Assembly: GCF_947179165.1 (NCBI RefSeq)
Contig: NC_077247.1
Span: 44,870,935-44,934,934, forward strand
DNA: 64,000 nt
Source: Solanum dulcamara
Taxonomy: Eukaryota > Streptophyta > Magnoliopsida > Solanales > Solanaceae
Direction of reading: 5' to 3'
How positions within the stretch are numbered: the stretch's first letter is position 1; each line of letters opens with the position of its first letter. Made by a program: the position numbers and the translations under genes. The notes beneath the pieces are model-generated. The model was not told the origin of the DNA. It was given only the letters and a program-made list of their open reading frames with translations, and did not search any database. Below are positions 1 to 11,040 of this stretch, piece after piece.

Positions 1-467
1 GACAGACTCTATAGATCTATAATGAAAATAGTGTCACTACACTGCAATGGTGGAAGAACAATAAAAAACAATATCCAGTATTAACAACAATGGCTAGGGA
101 TGTGCAAAATATTCCACTGTCAACTGTTGCATTGGAGAGCGCATTTAGTCAAGAAAGTCAGTAGATCAGAGACAATCGACACTCTTTGGTGAGCAATGCC
201 ATAAATATTTTAGTTTCCCTCAAAGATTGGATTAAATCAAAGCGTAGAAATAAAGGAAGAAAAGAAGATACGGAAAAAGACGAAGAACGTGAAGAAATAA
301 TGACAATTAGAGATCCTTCGACACAAGCTAGTTCAAATTACGGATTTGTTGATTTTGAAAATTATGAGTCAATTCTTGTTAATGTTAATACAGATGAGTT
401 GGAGAAAAATAATTCGAAATACGTAGAAATTATAATTTATTATATACAACTAATTATAAGTTTGTAA
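1..467 (+). pseudogene. hAT-superfamily transposase remnant (C-terminal dimerisation region)
   Basis: Reading the plus strand from base 1 gives a peptide with WWKNNKKQYPVL, then a MARD motif and an IPLSTVALESAFS motif. These match the conserved C-terminal dimerisation (hATC) block of plant hAT transposases. An in-frame TAG at 162-164 interrupts it where the family has the segment before 'RSSL'. The frame then reopens (RDNRHSLVSNAINILVSLKDW) and runs through a Lys/Glu-rich tail to a stop at 465-467. The 5' part lies outside the window. The premature stop and lack of a visible terminal inverted repeat suggest a dead copy, although the rest of the element cannot be seen. Confidence 0.75.
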
Positions 468-639
468 CTTGTATGTTTTGAATTTTATCAATATATTAAT
501 AAAGTCAAAAACTCATTAAGTCTTTGCATTTCTTTATTTTTTTTCTTACAAATTTTGTATGATTTAATTAAATAATTATTTTTACTTTACATAATCATCT
601 AAGAAAAATTAAATTTGTAGTCATTATAAGATTTCAATA

Positions 640-957
640 CTTGAAAAAATATTATTATAATAAATAGTATATTATGAGTATATTTGTTATACGTTGTAAC
701 TATGTATAATACATAATGTAAGTAATAGATAGTATATTGTGAGTATGTTAGATATACATTATAAGTATATATATAATATATAATGTAAGTAATAGATTGT
801 ATATTGTGGTATATTAGATATATATTGTAAGTATATATAATATATTGTAAGTATATTATTATAATAGATAGTATATTGTCAGTATATTTGGTATACTTTG
901 TAAGTATATATATAATATATAATGTAAGTAATAGATTATACATTGTGAGTATATTAG
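640..957. repeat. AT-rich minisatellite, left half
   Basis: Degenerate tandem units of roughly 65-75 bp are built from pieces such as 'gatagtatattgtgagtata' and 'gatatacattgtaagtatat'. The array stops abruptly at 957, where a solo LTR begins, and resumes at 3666 with the same units. The open reading frames across it are low-complexity Tyr/Ile strings and are not genes. Confidence 0.85.
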
Positions 958-1449
958 TGCAACGACCCATTAAGTCGTTTTGAGTACTAGAGCTTTTTAT
1001 TTCATAAAAGACTCATCTCGTAAAATATTAATGATATTTTGGATTATTTGATAACTATGTTATATAGTTGAGGAGTAAGCTTAGATAATTAATTTAATTA
1101 GTGGGCCAAATTGATAATTTATTATTTACCCTATACCACTTATCTCTTAAGTATTAAAATAAAGTGAAATAGGGTTTAATATTCCTTTTGGTCCACTGCT
1201 ATGCCTAACTGAAAAGAGAAAGGAAGCCTCGCTTGTGGCGGCGTGCACAAAATTTCCATTCAGTTTGTGTAGATGTTCAATAACTGTTGCAAACTAAGTA
1301 GAGGAAAGTAAAATAAAAAGTATTCAATTTGTGTAAGTGGGAATTGGCTTTAAGTGGACAAGTGTTAGTGGTCAATCATTGGTATAATGATGATCAATGA
1401 TGGTGTAATTATTTGCCAATGGTTATGGATTAAGTGATAGTATGGCAGG

Positions 1450-2085
1450 TAGGGGTGTAATTAACCGGGTTGGTTCAGATTTTTTACAAACAAAATCAAA
1501 TCATTTGCGTCGGATTATTAAATCTATAAACCAAACCAAGCCAATAAAAGTCGAATTTTTCGATATCAATTTTTTTCCGAGTTTTTCAGGTTTTTTCGGA
1601 TTTTTTGAGATTTCTTGGGATTTTCATAGTATCTAATAAAAAGCACAGAGCAGTGATTCTTAAAAAGAGTTCTAGTACAAAATAACAACATATAAGATGA
1701 AAGCAGAATACTGTTTGAAGGTTTAACTTTATAATATAACTTTATAAGATGGATTTTTTTGTATATTATTTAAATGGGCTTCTCAAGTCCAAATCTAAAT
1801 GTAAGAAAGAAAACAAAAATTATGAAAAAAATTTTAAAAATATTTATAAATTACATTTTAATAAATATTTTTATATATAACATAATTTAAAAGTAGTATA
1901 TCTATAATCGGGTCGGTTTGGGTTCGGTTTGACTTTTTTTAGTTAAAACCAAACCAACCCTATAATGGTCGGGTTTTTTTTCAAACATCAAACCAAGTCA
2001 AACCAAACCACTAGTCGGTTTTTTTTCCGGTTTGATTCGGTTTGTCGGTTTGGTGCGGTTTATCGATTTGTCTTGTACAGCCCTA
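1450..2085. mobile_element. hAT-like MITE nested in the solo LTR
   Basis: The element begins TAGGGGTGT and ends ACAGCCCTA, which are inverted terminal repeats with one mismatch. The flanking 8-mers ATGGCAGG (1442-1449) and ATGACAGA (2086-2093) agree at 6 of 8 positions, both differences being G/A transitions. That fits an aged 8-bp hAT target duplication. The subterminal parts are packed with CGGTTTGG/CCAAACC motifs in both orientations, typical of non-autonomous hAT elements. No transposase is encoded. A related element lies at 11041-11803. Confidence 0.72.
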
Positions 2086-2810
2086 ATGACAGATATGAAT
2101 TAAAGTATTTGGGGACAAGTTTTAAACAAAAAAAAATAATTTATAATTTCATGAAAACCCTCTTTTCTGTTGATATCTTTTATATACATTTTAAACTTAA
2201 TTGTTCCTTCTTTTAGATCGTTTAGACTCTAAAAATAGACAGTATTTAGTGTTTGGTTCTGCTTGATCTTGGTGAATATAGAATACTATAGTAGTTGGTT
2301 GAATGTATTTACTCTTAAATGATAGTACAGGAATTAATAGAGTACAATTATTTCAATCTTAAGTTACAATTTTAGTTCATTAAAGTCTTAACTATAGACT
2401 TGAAATTTAAGGAATTGATTATAGTAATATGGTGTCTACAGACTCGTTTATTTACGAATATTATAAACTTGATAGATCATTTTGAGACATTGAAGAATGA
2501 AAAAGCATTGGTGAATTAGCTTGCTTGATTTTGGTTCGTCGGTTGAGCTAGATTATGATCTATTTTATATCATAGATAGACTCTTAATAGTGATTGATAG
2601 TCATTGAGTAATGTGTGAAGTTTACTATGCATTTAATTATTGTGTGTTTGGATGGTTGATATGTTGTTGTGATTGGTTTGTAATCCTAAGACCATGAAAT
2701 CCATAATCTTGAATTTACCCTAGTAAAAGTGATACCTTGAATAAACAAGGCTTGATAAAATATTGTTAATGAAGTAGAATGTGATAATAAAGAATGATAA
2801 ATTAATTGCA

Positions 2811-3009
2811 TTTGGATCTGATGTCATATTCCGACATGGTATATTTGGATCGGGTGTCACGTTTCGACACGATATATTTGGATCGGGTATCACATTCCGA
2901 CACAGTATATTTAGATCGGATGTCATGTTACGACACGATATGTTTGGATGGGTGTCACCTTTTGACACAGTATATTTGAATCGGGTGTCACATTTTGATA
3001 TAGTAATAT
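2811..3009 (+). repeat. 33-bp tandem repeat inside the solo LTR
   Basis: About six imperfect copies of a 33-bp unit pair 'TTGGATCGGGTGTCAC' with 'GACACGATATAT'. Because 33 is divisible by three, the array is open in both directions and gives repetitive 11-residue peptides. These are by-products and not a protein gene. The unit contains a GTGTC...GACAC inverted pair, so single strands could form short hairpins. Confidence 0.85.
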
Positions 3010-3665
3010 TAGAGAAAACAAATTAAAATGACTTAATGATACTCAATCTCCAATAACTCATTTACCAAAAGAGCGTGATGTGGAAGCCTGAGTCCTCATG
3101 TGTGATCTTGATATTGTTGACTGGTTAGGTAATTAATCATTGTGTTTTGGTTGATTTCCGGCTATTATTTTATGCATATTGATTTCTATTTTGATTCGAT
3201 CGATGATACCTACTCAATACATGTTGTCCTGTACTGTTCCCTACTTGTATTTTTCTTTATTTTATTTTATGGAGTGCAACGAGTGTTCAATCGACTTCAA
3301 CTCGACCTCAGCTCTAGCCATTGTGCAACACATCAGGTTCCAGGGTGAGCTATTCCTTCTAGCTCGAGTTGGATTCTCTCGGGCATGATATGATGTCCTT
3401 AGTTTTCGGACGCATTAAGTTATTTTTTTATTCTGGTATTTGATATTTTCAGACCTAGTATTTTAGAATTAGATGTCATTGAAGTGATGACTTTCAAATT
3501 TTGGGGAACATATGTAATAGACTTTAGTGATTTTGTTAGTTCTTACTTTCATAAGTTGAGTTTCCACATTATGGTCATATTTTAGAAGTTGAGGTTTGTA
3601 TTTTGGTTCTCCCACCTAGGAGATTAAGTGTGAGTGTCACTCACGGCTCATTTTGGATCCTAACA

Positions 3666-4220
3666 ATTAGATATACATTGTAGGTATATATATTACAATA
3701 TAAGTATATATATACTAATAGATAGTATATTGTGAGTATATTAGACATAATTGTAAGTATATATAATGTAAGTATATAATTATAACAAATAGTAGATTGT
3801 GAGTATATAGTGAGTATATTATTATAATAGATAGTATATTGTGAGTATATTATATATACATTATAAGTATATATAATATATAACATAAGTATATTATTAT
3901 AATAGATAGTATATAGTGAGTATATCAGATATACATTGTAAGTATATATAAGGTAAGTAATATCATTATAATAGATAGTATATTGTAAGTATATTAGATA
4001 TACATTGTAAGTATATATATTATAATATAAGTATATACATACTAATAGATAGTATATTTTGAGTATATTTGGTATACTTTGTAAGTATATATATAACATA
4101 TAATTAATTATATCACTATAATATATAGTATAAAGTTAGTATATTAGATATAGATTGTAAGTATATATATAATATATAATTAAGTATATCACTATACTAG
4201 ATAGTATATTGTGAGTACAC
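3666..4220. repeat. AT-rich minisatellite, right half
   Basis: This continues the array at 640-957 with the same building blocks. The marker 'atagatagtatat' recurs near 3718, 3828, 3903, 3970, 4045 and 4196, giving spacings of about 67-75 bp with local expansions. The only open frame is a Tyr/Ile-rich string on the minus strand. I saw no gene. Confidence 0.85.
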
Positions 4221-4642
4221 CCCTGAACCCTTGTTATAATTACTTCTAATTTAACTAAATAATGATACACTATATTGATGATTGACTCAAATTTTCGAAT
4301 ACATAAACGCCGCAAAAAAAAATCAAGTCCAAGGGAATGTAAAAGGTATGTATGAATAATAATATAATTTTATGTTAATCGTCAAGATATGAATGAGGCA
4401 ACAAAATAGATTGCCAAGTAAAAAGGACATTAAAATTACTTTTAAATTATTCTATTTCTCTTTTCAAATTTAATATTCCCTTCGTTTAATTTTACTTGTC
4501 AAATTTTAACTTGACATACCTATTAAGAAAATAATGATTGGTATAGTGAGTTTATCATTTTAGCCTATTAATTGATAGAGTCTTAAATATATTTACTCAC
4601 TAATTTTTTTAAAGATATTAACTCAATATAAATTGAGGGTAT
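4221..4642. other. Intergenic, no gene seen
   Basis: AT-rich DNA without a supported frame. A segment near 4487 ('cttcgtttaattttacttg') resembles the dispersed short elements also seen at about 29160 and 58795, but its ends cannot be fixed. Confidence 0.5.
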
Positions 4643-5091
4643 TGTAAACAACAAATTTTCGAGCCGAGAAAAATAAATAATTAAGACCGAAAAATTGGAG
4701 TAACAAAGTGTAATATTTGATTTCAAAATGTAGTGCGGGTTACGATCTTTATGATAATCCTCTGATTCTTCAAATAATATGAAATATGTTGAACTTGAAT
4801 TTGATTTAGAGTCAAGGGCTTGAATAGCTTGATCTTGAATCTTCGTCTTCAAATTTGAATTTGAATTATTCGTCACGAACACTTGTATGGTTATGACGAA
4901 CAGTAAATATGAACAAGTAACTTGATCTTAATCTTCTTGATATTCTTCTTCGTTCTTGATCTTGAACTTGAACTTGAATTTGATTACTTGAACTTTGTAG
5001 CTTTGTAGAGAATTTGCGGTCTTTGATCCACGAGCTCTCTTTTTGCTTCTTGTTCTTGAAAAACCTCCCTCTTTTCAGAATAATGAGGACC

Positions 5092-5104
5092 CCTATTTAT
5101 AGTT
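5092..5104 (-). promoter_or_regulatory. TATA box of the minus-strand LTR
   Basis: On the minus strand the sequence reads CTATAAATAGGGG, a good match to plant TATA boxes. A purine-rich stretch and the start of a leader follow. It would drive transcription leftwards through the LTR. Confidence 0.5.
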
Positions 5105-5225
5105 GTAGGGAGTGGTATGAGGGTGTGATTTGATTGGTTGATTTGAACTGACCAATCAGATTTCTTTGTTGAAGAGTTTTAATTTGATTGGTCAGAACAT
5201 GTCACATAGACACGTGACATTGTTC

Positions 5226-5628
5226 TAGTGGCTCATATAATTTGACTTAGATTGCCACATAACTTTGACATGTGGCATGATTTTAATGGCTTATCTCATT
5301 TGACTTGGATTGCCACCTAACTTTGACATGTGGCATGATTTTAGTGGCTTATTTAATTTGACTTGGATTGCCACCTAACTTTGGCACATGGCATAATTCT
5401 AGTGGCTTATTTAATTTGACTTGGATTGCCACATAACTTTGACATGTGTCATGATTTTAGTGGCTTATCTAATTTGACTTGGATTGCCACATAACTTTGA
5501 CATGTGGCATGATTTTAGTGGGTTATTTAATTTGACTTGGATTTCCACCTAACTTTGGCACATGGCATAATTCTAGTAGCTTATTTAATTTGACTTGGAT
5601 TGCCACATAACTTTGACATGTGGCATGA
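5226..5628. repeat. 58-bp tandem repeat, 7 copies
   Basis: The unit reads about 'tagtggcttatttaatttga' followed by 'cttggattgccacataactt' and 'tgacatgtggcatgatttt'. Copies 3 and 6 share diagnostic variants (GGCACATGGCATAATTCT), so there is a higher-order period of three units (about 174 bp). The array lies upstream of a minus-strand TATA box, consistent with a U3 region. Confidence 0.88.
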
Positions 5629-5820
5629 AAATGGGCCTCTAGGATGAGATGATATTAGGCTTAACAAAGTGGGGTCATCTTTATAGCCCAAATCAATGGA
5701 TTTAGATTTTTAATTAAATCCACATTTATTGGGCTTAAATAATTGACCCAATTTTATTAATTCAAAATATTTATTCGGAGTAATATATCTTAAATTTAAT
5801 ATAAATTGAACCATTCTACA

Positions 5821-7027
5821 AATTTATATTTAATAAATTGTAAATGATTACAAGTATAATAGAAAAAAATTATCTTTTTTTGTCAAAAATAATAAATAAA
5901 TAAATAAAATAAAATTAAAAAATATTTGATAAATAAATAGGGATAAAAAAAAGTAGTACATGAAATATTTCTTACAAAATATAAAAATGAGGGCCCAGAA
6001 AAGTCTACAAACGGCTGCTTTACTAGTCTTATCATTGAGACGGCCTGGGATTCAACAAATATCAACAAAGAAAAGATATAATAAGGCTGGAATAGGATCT
6101 ATGGAGCTGCAGTCCAAGTAATGAAAAAATCTGAAAAGGACAGTACAATGGGGTCCCATGCACAAAATAATTGAATCTTTCAAATGATTCTATAGTTTCT
6201 TTTTGCTTTTTGGTTAAAACAAGATTCAAAGGTGAATCTTTGAAATTCAACTTGTACGAGTATTATTTTTTGTATGAAAATTTCATAAAGTTTGTGAAAA
6301 TTATTAATTTTTTTAAAAATAATTTTATTAAATGAGTAAATTATAATTTATAAATAAAATATTTAAATATCATAAATTGTCACATTGATGAATAATATAT
6401 TTCAATGATCCTTCCTTCTATAAATAAATATTCGTAATTATAAACTTTCAAATATGCATATAATTTCACAAAGATGCACTAATCAACAATAGTAATAACT
6501 ATTTATTTTTTAATATAATATTTTTGCATAATAGAAATAATCTAGTCTTTTTTGCTAGAATTTAAAATGAGTTCTTTTTACAAAATATAAATTTTATAGG
6601 TATAATTCTATATTTAAAAAAAAAATTGACATAGCGTGTCAAAGTTGGTTACAAGTTGTACCATTTTTGGCTAAGTGGGTGAAAGTTTGTTGTGTTGATT
6701 GGTTGTGCATGAGTTGTGTCATAAAGGATAAGGCACGCCAATCTTGACATGTAACGTGTACAAAAGTCGTCCCTCGGCCCCCCACTCTTCGAGTCGAGAT
6801 GGGAAGTGAAGGTGGGGTGTGTTAACGAAATTTATTTTTCAGGAAAATATTTATGAAATTTGTTGACCCATCTAAGAGCAAAAGATACCCAAATACATCC
6901 AATATATAAACAGCAGTACAATTAACACGGAAATCTTAAAATTTACATGATTAAACAATAAGCTATAAATTAACTTATCAATCTAAAATAAAAGGCTAAT
7001 ATTTAAGTTTCTTGAATGATAGGCTTA
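5821..7027. other. Intergenic DNA downstream of the first purine permease gene
   Basis: AT-rich with no supported gene. The two short minus-strand frames at 5883-6250 show no domain. A dispersed repeat lies at 6285-6625. The last few hundred bases should contain the permease 3' UTR and polyadenylation region, but no single signal can be pinned down. Confidence 0.45.
6285..6625. repeat. Dispersed repeat, copy 1
   Basis: This stretch aligns by eye in the same orientation with 19095-19460. Both share, in order, 'aaatgagyaaattataat', a 'cataaatt/ataaataaa' block, 'acaaacttt(c/t)aaatat(g/a)cata', 'aaagat(g/t)cacta(a/g)tcaa' and 'caaaatataaa', ending in an A-run. No coding capacity was seen, and it is probably a degenerate non-autonomous element. 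Confidence 0.6.
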
Positions 7028-9092
7028 CTAAAAATCGTCATCCTGATCATCTGAGGTTTTAATTTCACTTGCTTTTGCCTCTAAATCAAGAAGATAGTGT
7101 TGATAGATATATGATGTGTATCCCCATAATCCCAATAACAATGACAACACCTTCAATCCAGTCATTCTATCTTTCAAGAACACCATTGCAAAAATTGGCA
7201 CAATTGAAGTTCCCAAATTGATGATCACATTAGAGAACAATGAAGATGCCTTGAAAACCAATCCAAATGATCCAACAGCGTATAACTGCCAAGCAATAGC
7301 AGTACAAACCAAGTTTATAACATATGATAATTTCCCTGTTCTGTAAGCTCCCATTTCCTTCTCCAAGTCCCTCCAATTACCGCTTGCAAAAAGCCCCGTT
7401 AACGAAGCAATCGTCACGAAAAAACCGACGAAAAACGACATTTTCATGACTTCTTTTAACGTGCCGCTTTTGAATACTTTTTGGAACGCTAGTTCTGTAA
7501 ACGAGAACTGCAAGGCATAACCTAAAGACCCGAAAGTAGTAGCTGCAAATCCGAGTAATAGAGATTTCTGAGATATTTCTCCGCTATCACCCGTTTCGTT
7601 CTGGAACATAACAGCAGAGGATGAAAACGAGAGAAGCACGATGGAGTTTAGTATAATTGGAGTGATTTTTTGTCCATTGAGGAAGAGCGATGTCAGCGCA
7701 TTGAATGCCAATTGTGAACCGGAAATTAGGGAATAAGTAGAGGCCGGAAGGTACTGTACTCCAACTGTATAGGACAGAGAGTTTGCTACTTGAAATAAAC
7801 CAAGGAAGATGTAAACCGAAGCGCGAACAAATATAGAAGGCTGGTCAGTGCTAAGTTCTTGTTCGTTGGGATTTTTGGGTGAAGGATAGCAAATGATAGG
7901 CAGGAGAATTGAGAATCCAGCAGTTTGTGCCAATGTAGCAATCCACCTGGTTTGGCCACCTTGCTCATAGTATACTCTACCCAACAGAGTGCCAACTGTT
8001 TGGCCACCAAGAGTAAAGAATGTGAAGATAAATATTTGAAGCCATAGCATGAATTTACTTGATTGAAGGAAGCTGGTTTTTGCATTTTCAGATGACTCTG
8101 TTCCCTCTGTTTCTTCAACTGTCAAATGAAACATGAAACAGGGCAAATATAAAAACAGAGAGATCTCAAGCAAAATTAACTTCTAATTCTTGTGGATAAG
8201 CAATTGTGCTTCGTGATCTGGCTAACTAAATTTTCAGTTGTTGATCTATTTCAAAATTCCCACGTAAATTATTTTTTCATTTATCCATAAAAAATTAAAT
8301 CCTTTAAAATAAACGAAAAGAATAAATACTATAAAACTCTAAGGTTGAATATATTACATCAGCATTTGGTGGTACCAATAAGAATCAAACTTTTTGGTAC
8401 TGTTTACCTAACTTATGAGTACTAAATTCATTTTTTTAAAAATAAACACTGTTCTATTCAATAGAGAATGCAAAAAATAATAAATTAATTCTGGATATGA
8501 CACGGAATGAAGAGCCTATTTGAATGAATAAATTAAATAGTTGGATTATCCATAAAGATAAAGAAATCTATTCAGAAGTTCATATCCAATACTAGAGAAA
8601 TTGGATTAGAATTAGAGATAAACAAATAGTTATAATACAAGAAAACACATTTTTATTTGTAGCCGCCCATAAGCAGTAACAGTCAGGTTCGGAAGGAGAG
8701 GTAGAGAACTGAACATTTCTGTCATATTTGGAGAAAACAGAAATACCGTGCAACAGGCTGTTTTCATAAGGGAGCTCAGGGATCGATTGACCTAGTCAAT
8801 ACCTTATAAGTCTAGATCTGTTGAGTTTGTTGCATCAGTTTTGCCTAGTACAATTTACATAATTTGCAAGTTATTGCATAAGAGCAGATTCGCTACTCCA
8901 CCATAAGATTTTTCAACTTATATATATGAAGAAAAAAAAAAACATTCCCGATTTACATAGTATAATTTTTTTAAACAAGCACACTTCCGACTCCGGCTCT
9001 TAACACAGATGACAATAAATTGAGACGAAGAAGAAGAAGAAGAGAAACTAACAAGTGAGATGCAGCAGCTTTTCATGCGCTCCTTCCTCCAT
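7028..9092 (-). CDS. Purine permease family transporter (PUP10-like), paralog A
   Basis: Coding exons on the minus strand are 9092-9053 (40 nt) and 8118-7028, giving 376 residues. The 934-bp intron has a GT donor (9052-9051) and an acceptor ending TTTGACAG (8120-8119). Exon 1 encodes MEEGAHEKLLHLT, resembling the short acidic N-terminus of PUP proteins, and splices in phase 1 to FEETEGTESSENAK. Exon 2 holds about ten hydrophobic helices with family signatures: GQTVGTLLGRVYYEQGG, QYLPASTYSLISGSQLAF, FSFTELAFQKVF and GLWGYTSYIYQHYL. PUP proteins belong to the drug/metabolite transporter superfamily and move adenine, cytokinins or related alkaloids with protons across membranes. The substrate of this one cannot be inferred. 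The C-terminus is acidic (DDQDDDF). I prefer this start to the intronic ATG at 8173 because its peptide is family-like and its splice phase matches paralog B. Confidence 0.92.
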
Positions 9093-9177
9093 GGTAACGT
9101 ACGCCTTAAAAGTTGGATAACCGTTTTCTTCTTTTATTGATCTATAACTTATAGAAGCACAGAGTATAACTTTTTAT

Positions 9178-9378
9178 AAGTACATCAACATTTCATTTTC
9201 TACATTTTGCTCCCCTAATTAATTCTAATGCTTTTATTTGCACCAAGTACATCAATATTTCATTTTCTACAGTTTGCTCCCCTAATTAATTCTATTGCTT
9301 TTATTTGCACCAAGTACATCAATATTTCATTTTCTACATTTTGCTCCCCTAATTTATTCTATTCCTTTTATTTGCACC
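9178..9378. repeat. 67-bp direct triplication upstream of purine permease A
   Basis: Three head-to-tail 67-bp copies (9178-9244, 9245-9311, 9312-9378) each begin AAGTACATCAA and end TTTATTTGCACC. They differ at only a few bases. They lie 86-286 bp upstream of the start codon, in the proximal promoter or 5' UTR region, so copy number could affect expression. That effect is an inference. Confidence 0.93.
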
Positions 9379-11040
9379 ATCGGGTGGATCGCGTCCATCC
9401 TTAATATAAAAGTTTGTTAGAATATCTAAAGTGGTGTATTAAGGTATTCCCCGGTTTCGCATGAATTTATATATTTTTAAAATTTTTTATATTATATATA
9501 ATAAGAATATATTTTTTTAAAAAAATACTTAGCTATAAATATGTGAATTTACGTTCAATATTGTATGATGTGATGATAATTGGGTATACCTTTTTAAGTG
9601 AAGTTAGAAATTTAAATTTTGAATGAATTTAACCGATTTCAATATTTTAAATACGAAAATAGTCATATATGTGTATATGTATGAAATAATTTTGAATCTA
9701 TAAATTTAAAAGTTTAATAGGTTCAATACTAAAAAATAAAAAATTAAATCAATTAAATTTATATTTTAGACACACTTTTTCCTAATTGTACACCCCTTTC
9801 ACTCGAAATTCCTGAATATCCTTCCACTAGTATAGAAAGCATATAGTATAGATGGATTTAGTGAAAGACAGAAGGTAGTTGGGCATGATTGACAGGTGGG
9901 GTAAAAGAAATAATATTTCAACTACTACCAAATGATAGTAAACCATTCATATGAATGTTGGAAAAGAACAAATAAATTCATTAAATAAATATAACAAAAA
10001 TTGGAGGGCGAGGTTACAAATAGCTCTCAAATAGAAATAGTGTTTTAAATACAAAAATATATAAAATTATTTTTTATTTAAATAATACTAATAGTATATG
10101 AATATTAATATTATTTTTTTTGTAAATTGATACTCAAACACTTTTTGAAAAGATTGGTCTAATACGATATGTTTATCAAATATCAAAGAAAATTCTTTTC
10201 AGTAATTGGTTCATCTCAAACTATATATATATATAAAGAGAGACTTCTCATAAAAACAACTTTTTGATAAAATTGTTTCTCACAATAAAAATTTCTAAAA
10301 GTTTAGCCACACAGACTCTATAACACGCTCTTCCCTAGATCCTTTCATTTCCTCCACCTTACACAAACTTAAAAGTGTACCTAAGACGAATTAGTAGTTT
10401 ATTTTAAAATATGTGTTTGTTTATGATATTTGGACAAAATTTCAATTTTAATTTAAAGTTTGATTTTAAATTCACCTTAAAGGTAGAATTTTAATTTCAA
10501 GTTGTTGCAAAAAAAAAATAACTCATAAGTTAATTAAGTATCATATAAAGCCACTAACTAAAAGGAAATAAATGAGAGCTTATACAAAATTAATTTAGTG
10601 ATTTTAATGCAATGAAGTAAAAAAAAGTTTGAAAAGACATCCACGAAATTTAACCTTAGTATTACTCTTATTAAATTATTAAAAAGTTTGAAGTGTTTTA
10701 TAACATCACCTTACTTTTAATATAAATAAATAAACTTGTGTTAAATAAATATGATTGTTTGGTTAGAAAATCATCGTCATGGATAGGATAGAATTGTCAT
10801 AGTATCTCAATCAATTAACAACTAATAAGAGCAAATTTCCTTTGATTCTTTTCTTTCTTTAAAGAATCTTCATTAAATTGAAAGAAATTAAATAGGTGGG
10901 GACGTGTGGGGTTTTGAAAAATAACTTTGACAAAAGAGGACGAGCACTTTACTACGAATGTGAAAGGAAATTGTCCAATGACCAAAGGACAAACATTAAC
11001 AGTTGAATCCTTGCTAGCTCCATGTATTGATACATATTAG
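9379..11040. other. Intergenic DNA upstream of purine permease A
   Basis: No gene supported. AT-rich, with a direct-repeat-poor stretch at 9440-9800 that looks like degenerate transposon DNA and a short (AT)n run near 10220. No RNA gene was seen. Confidence 0.45.

Larger units (their letters stand above)
958..3665 (+). mobile_element. Solo LTR of a retrotransposon, inserted in the minisatellite
   Basis: The block starts TGCAACGACCC and ends GGATCCTAACA, so it has TG...CA termini. It is bordered on both sides by the 5-bp duplication ATTAG (953-957 and 3666-3670). The sequence on either side is one continuous AT-rich tandem array, which makes the boundaries convincing. There is no gag-pol, primer-binding site or second LTR, so it fits a solo LTR left by LTR-LTR recombination. 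Parts recur at 13101-14241 (plus) and at 14242-15561 (minus). The superfamily is inferred as Ty3/gypsy from the length and arrangement only. It contains a nested MITE (1450-2085) and a 33-bp tandem repeat (2811-3009). Confidence 0.85.
4643..5820 (-). mobile_element. Probable solo LTR, minus orientation
   Basis: Read on the minus strand the block begins TGTAGAATGG and ends TTGTTTACA, so it has TG...CA-type ends. A TATA box (CTATAAATAGGGG, plus 5092-5104) is followed by a purine-rich leader. A seven-copy 58-bp array sits upstream of it, in the place of a U3 enhancer. No primer-binding site or polypurine tract was found next to either end. The flanking 5-mers (GGTAT and AATTT) do not match, so boundaries are approximate. 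The 99-residue minus-strand frame at 4583-4882 shows no recognisable domain and is probably not a gene. Confidence 0.55.

Noticed and set aside
3641..4099. 152-residue minus-strand frame
   Set aside because: It translates an AT-rich minisatellite; only Tyr, Ile, Leu and Asn repeats.
5226..5628. CRISPR-like regular repeat
   Set aside because: The 58-bp units abut head to tail with no unique spacers, there are no cas genes, and the DNA is from a plant.
8119..8173. ATG at 8173 as start of purine permease A
   Set aside because: The peptide from there to 8119 is intronic (it contains the TTTGACAG acceptor). The 40-nt upstream exon gives a family-like N-terminus and matches the paralog.
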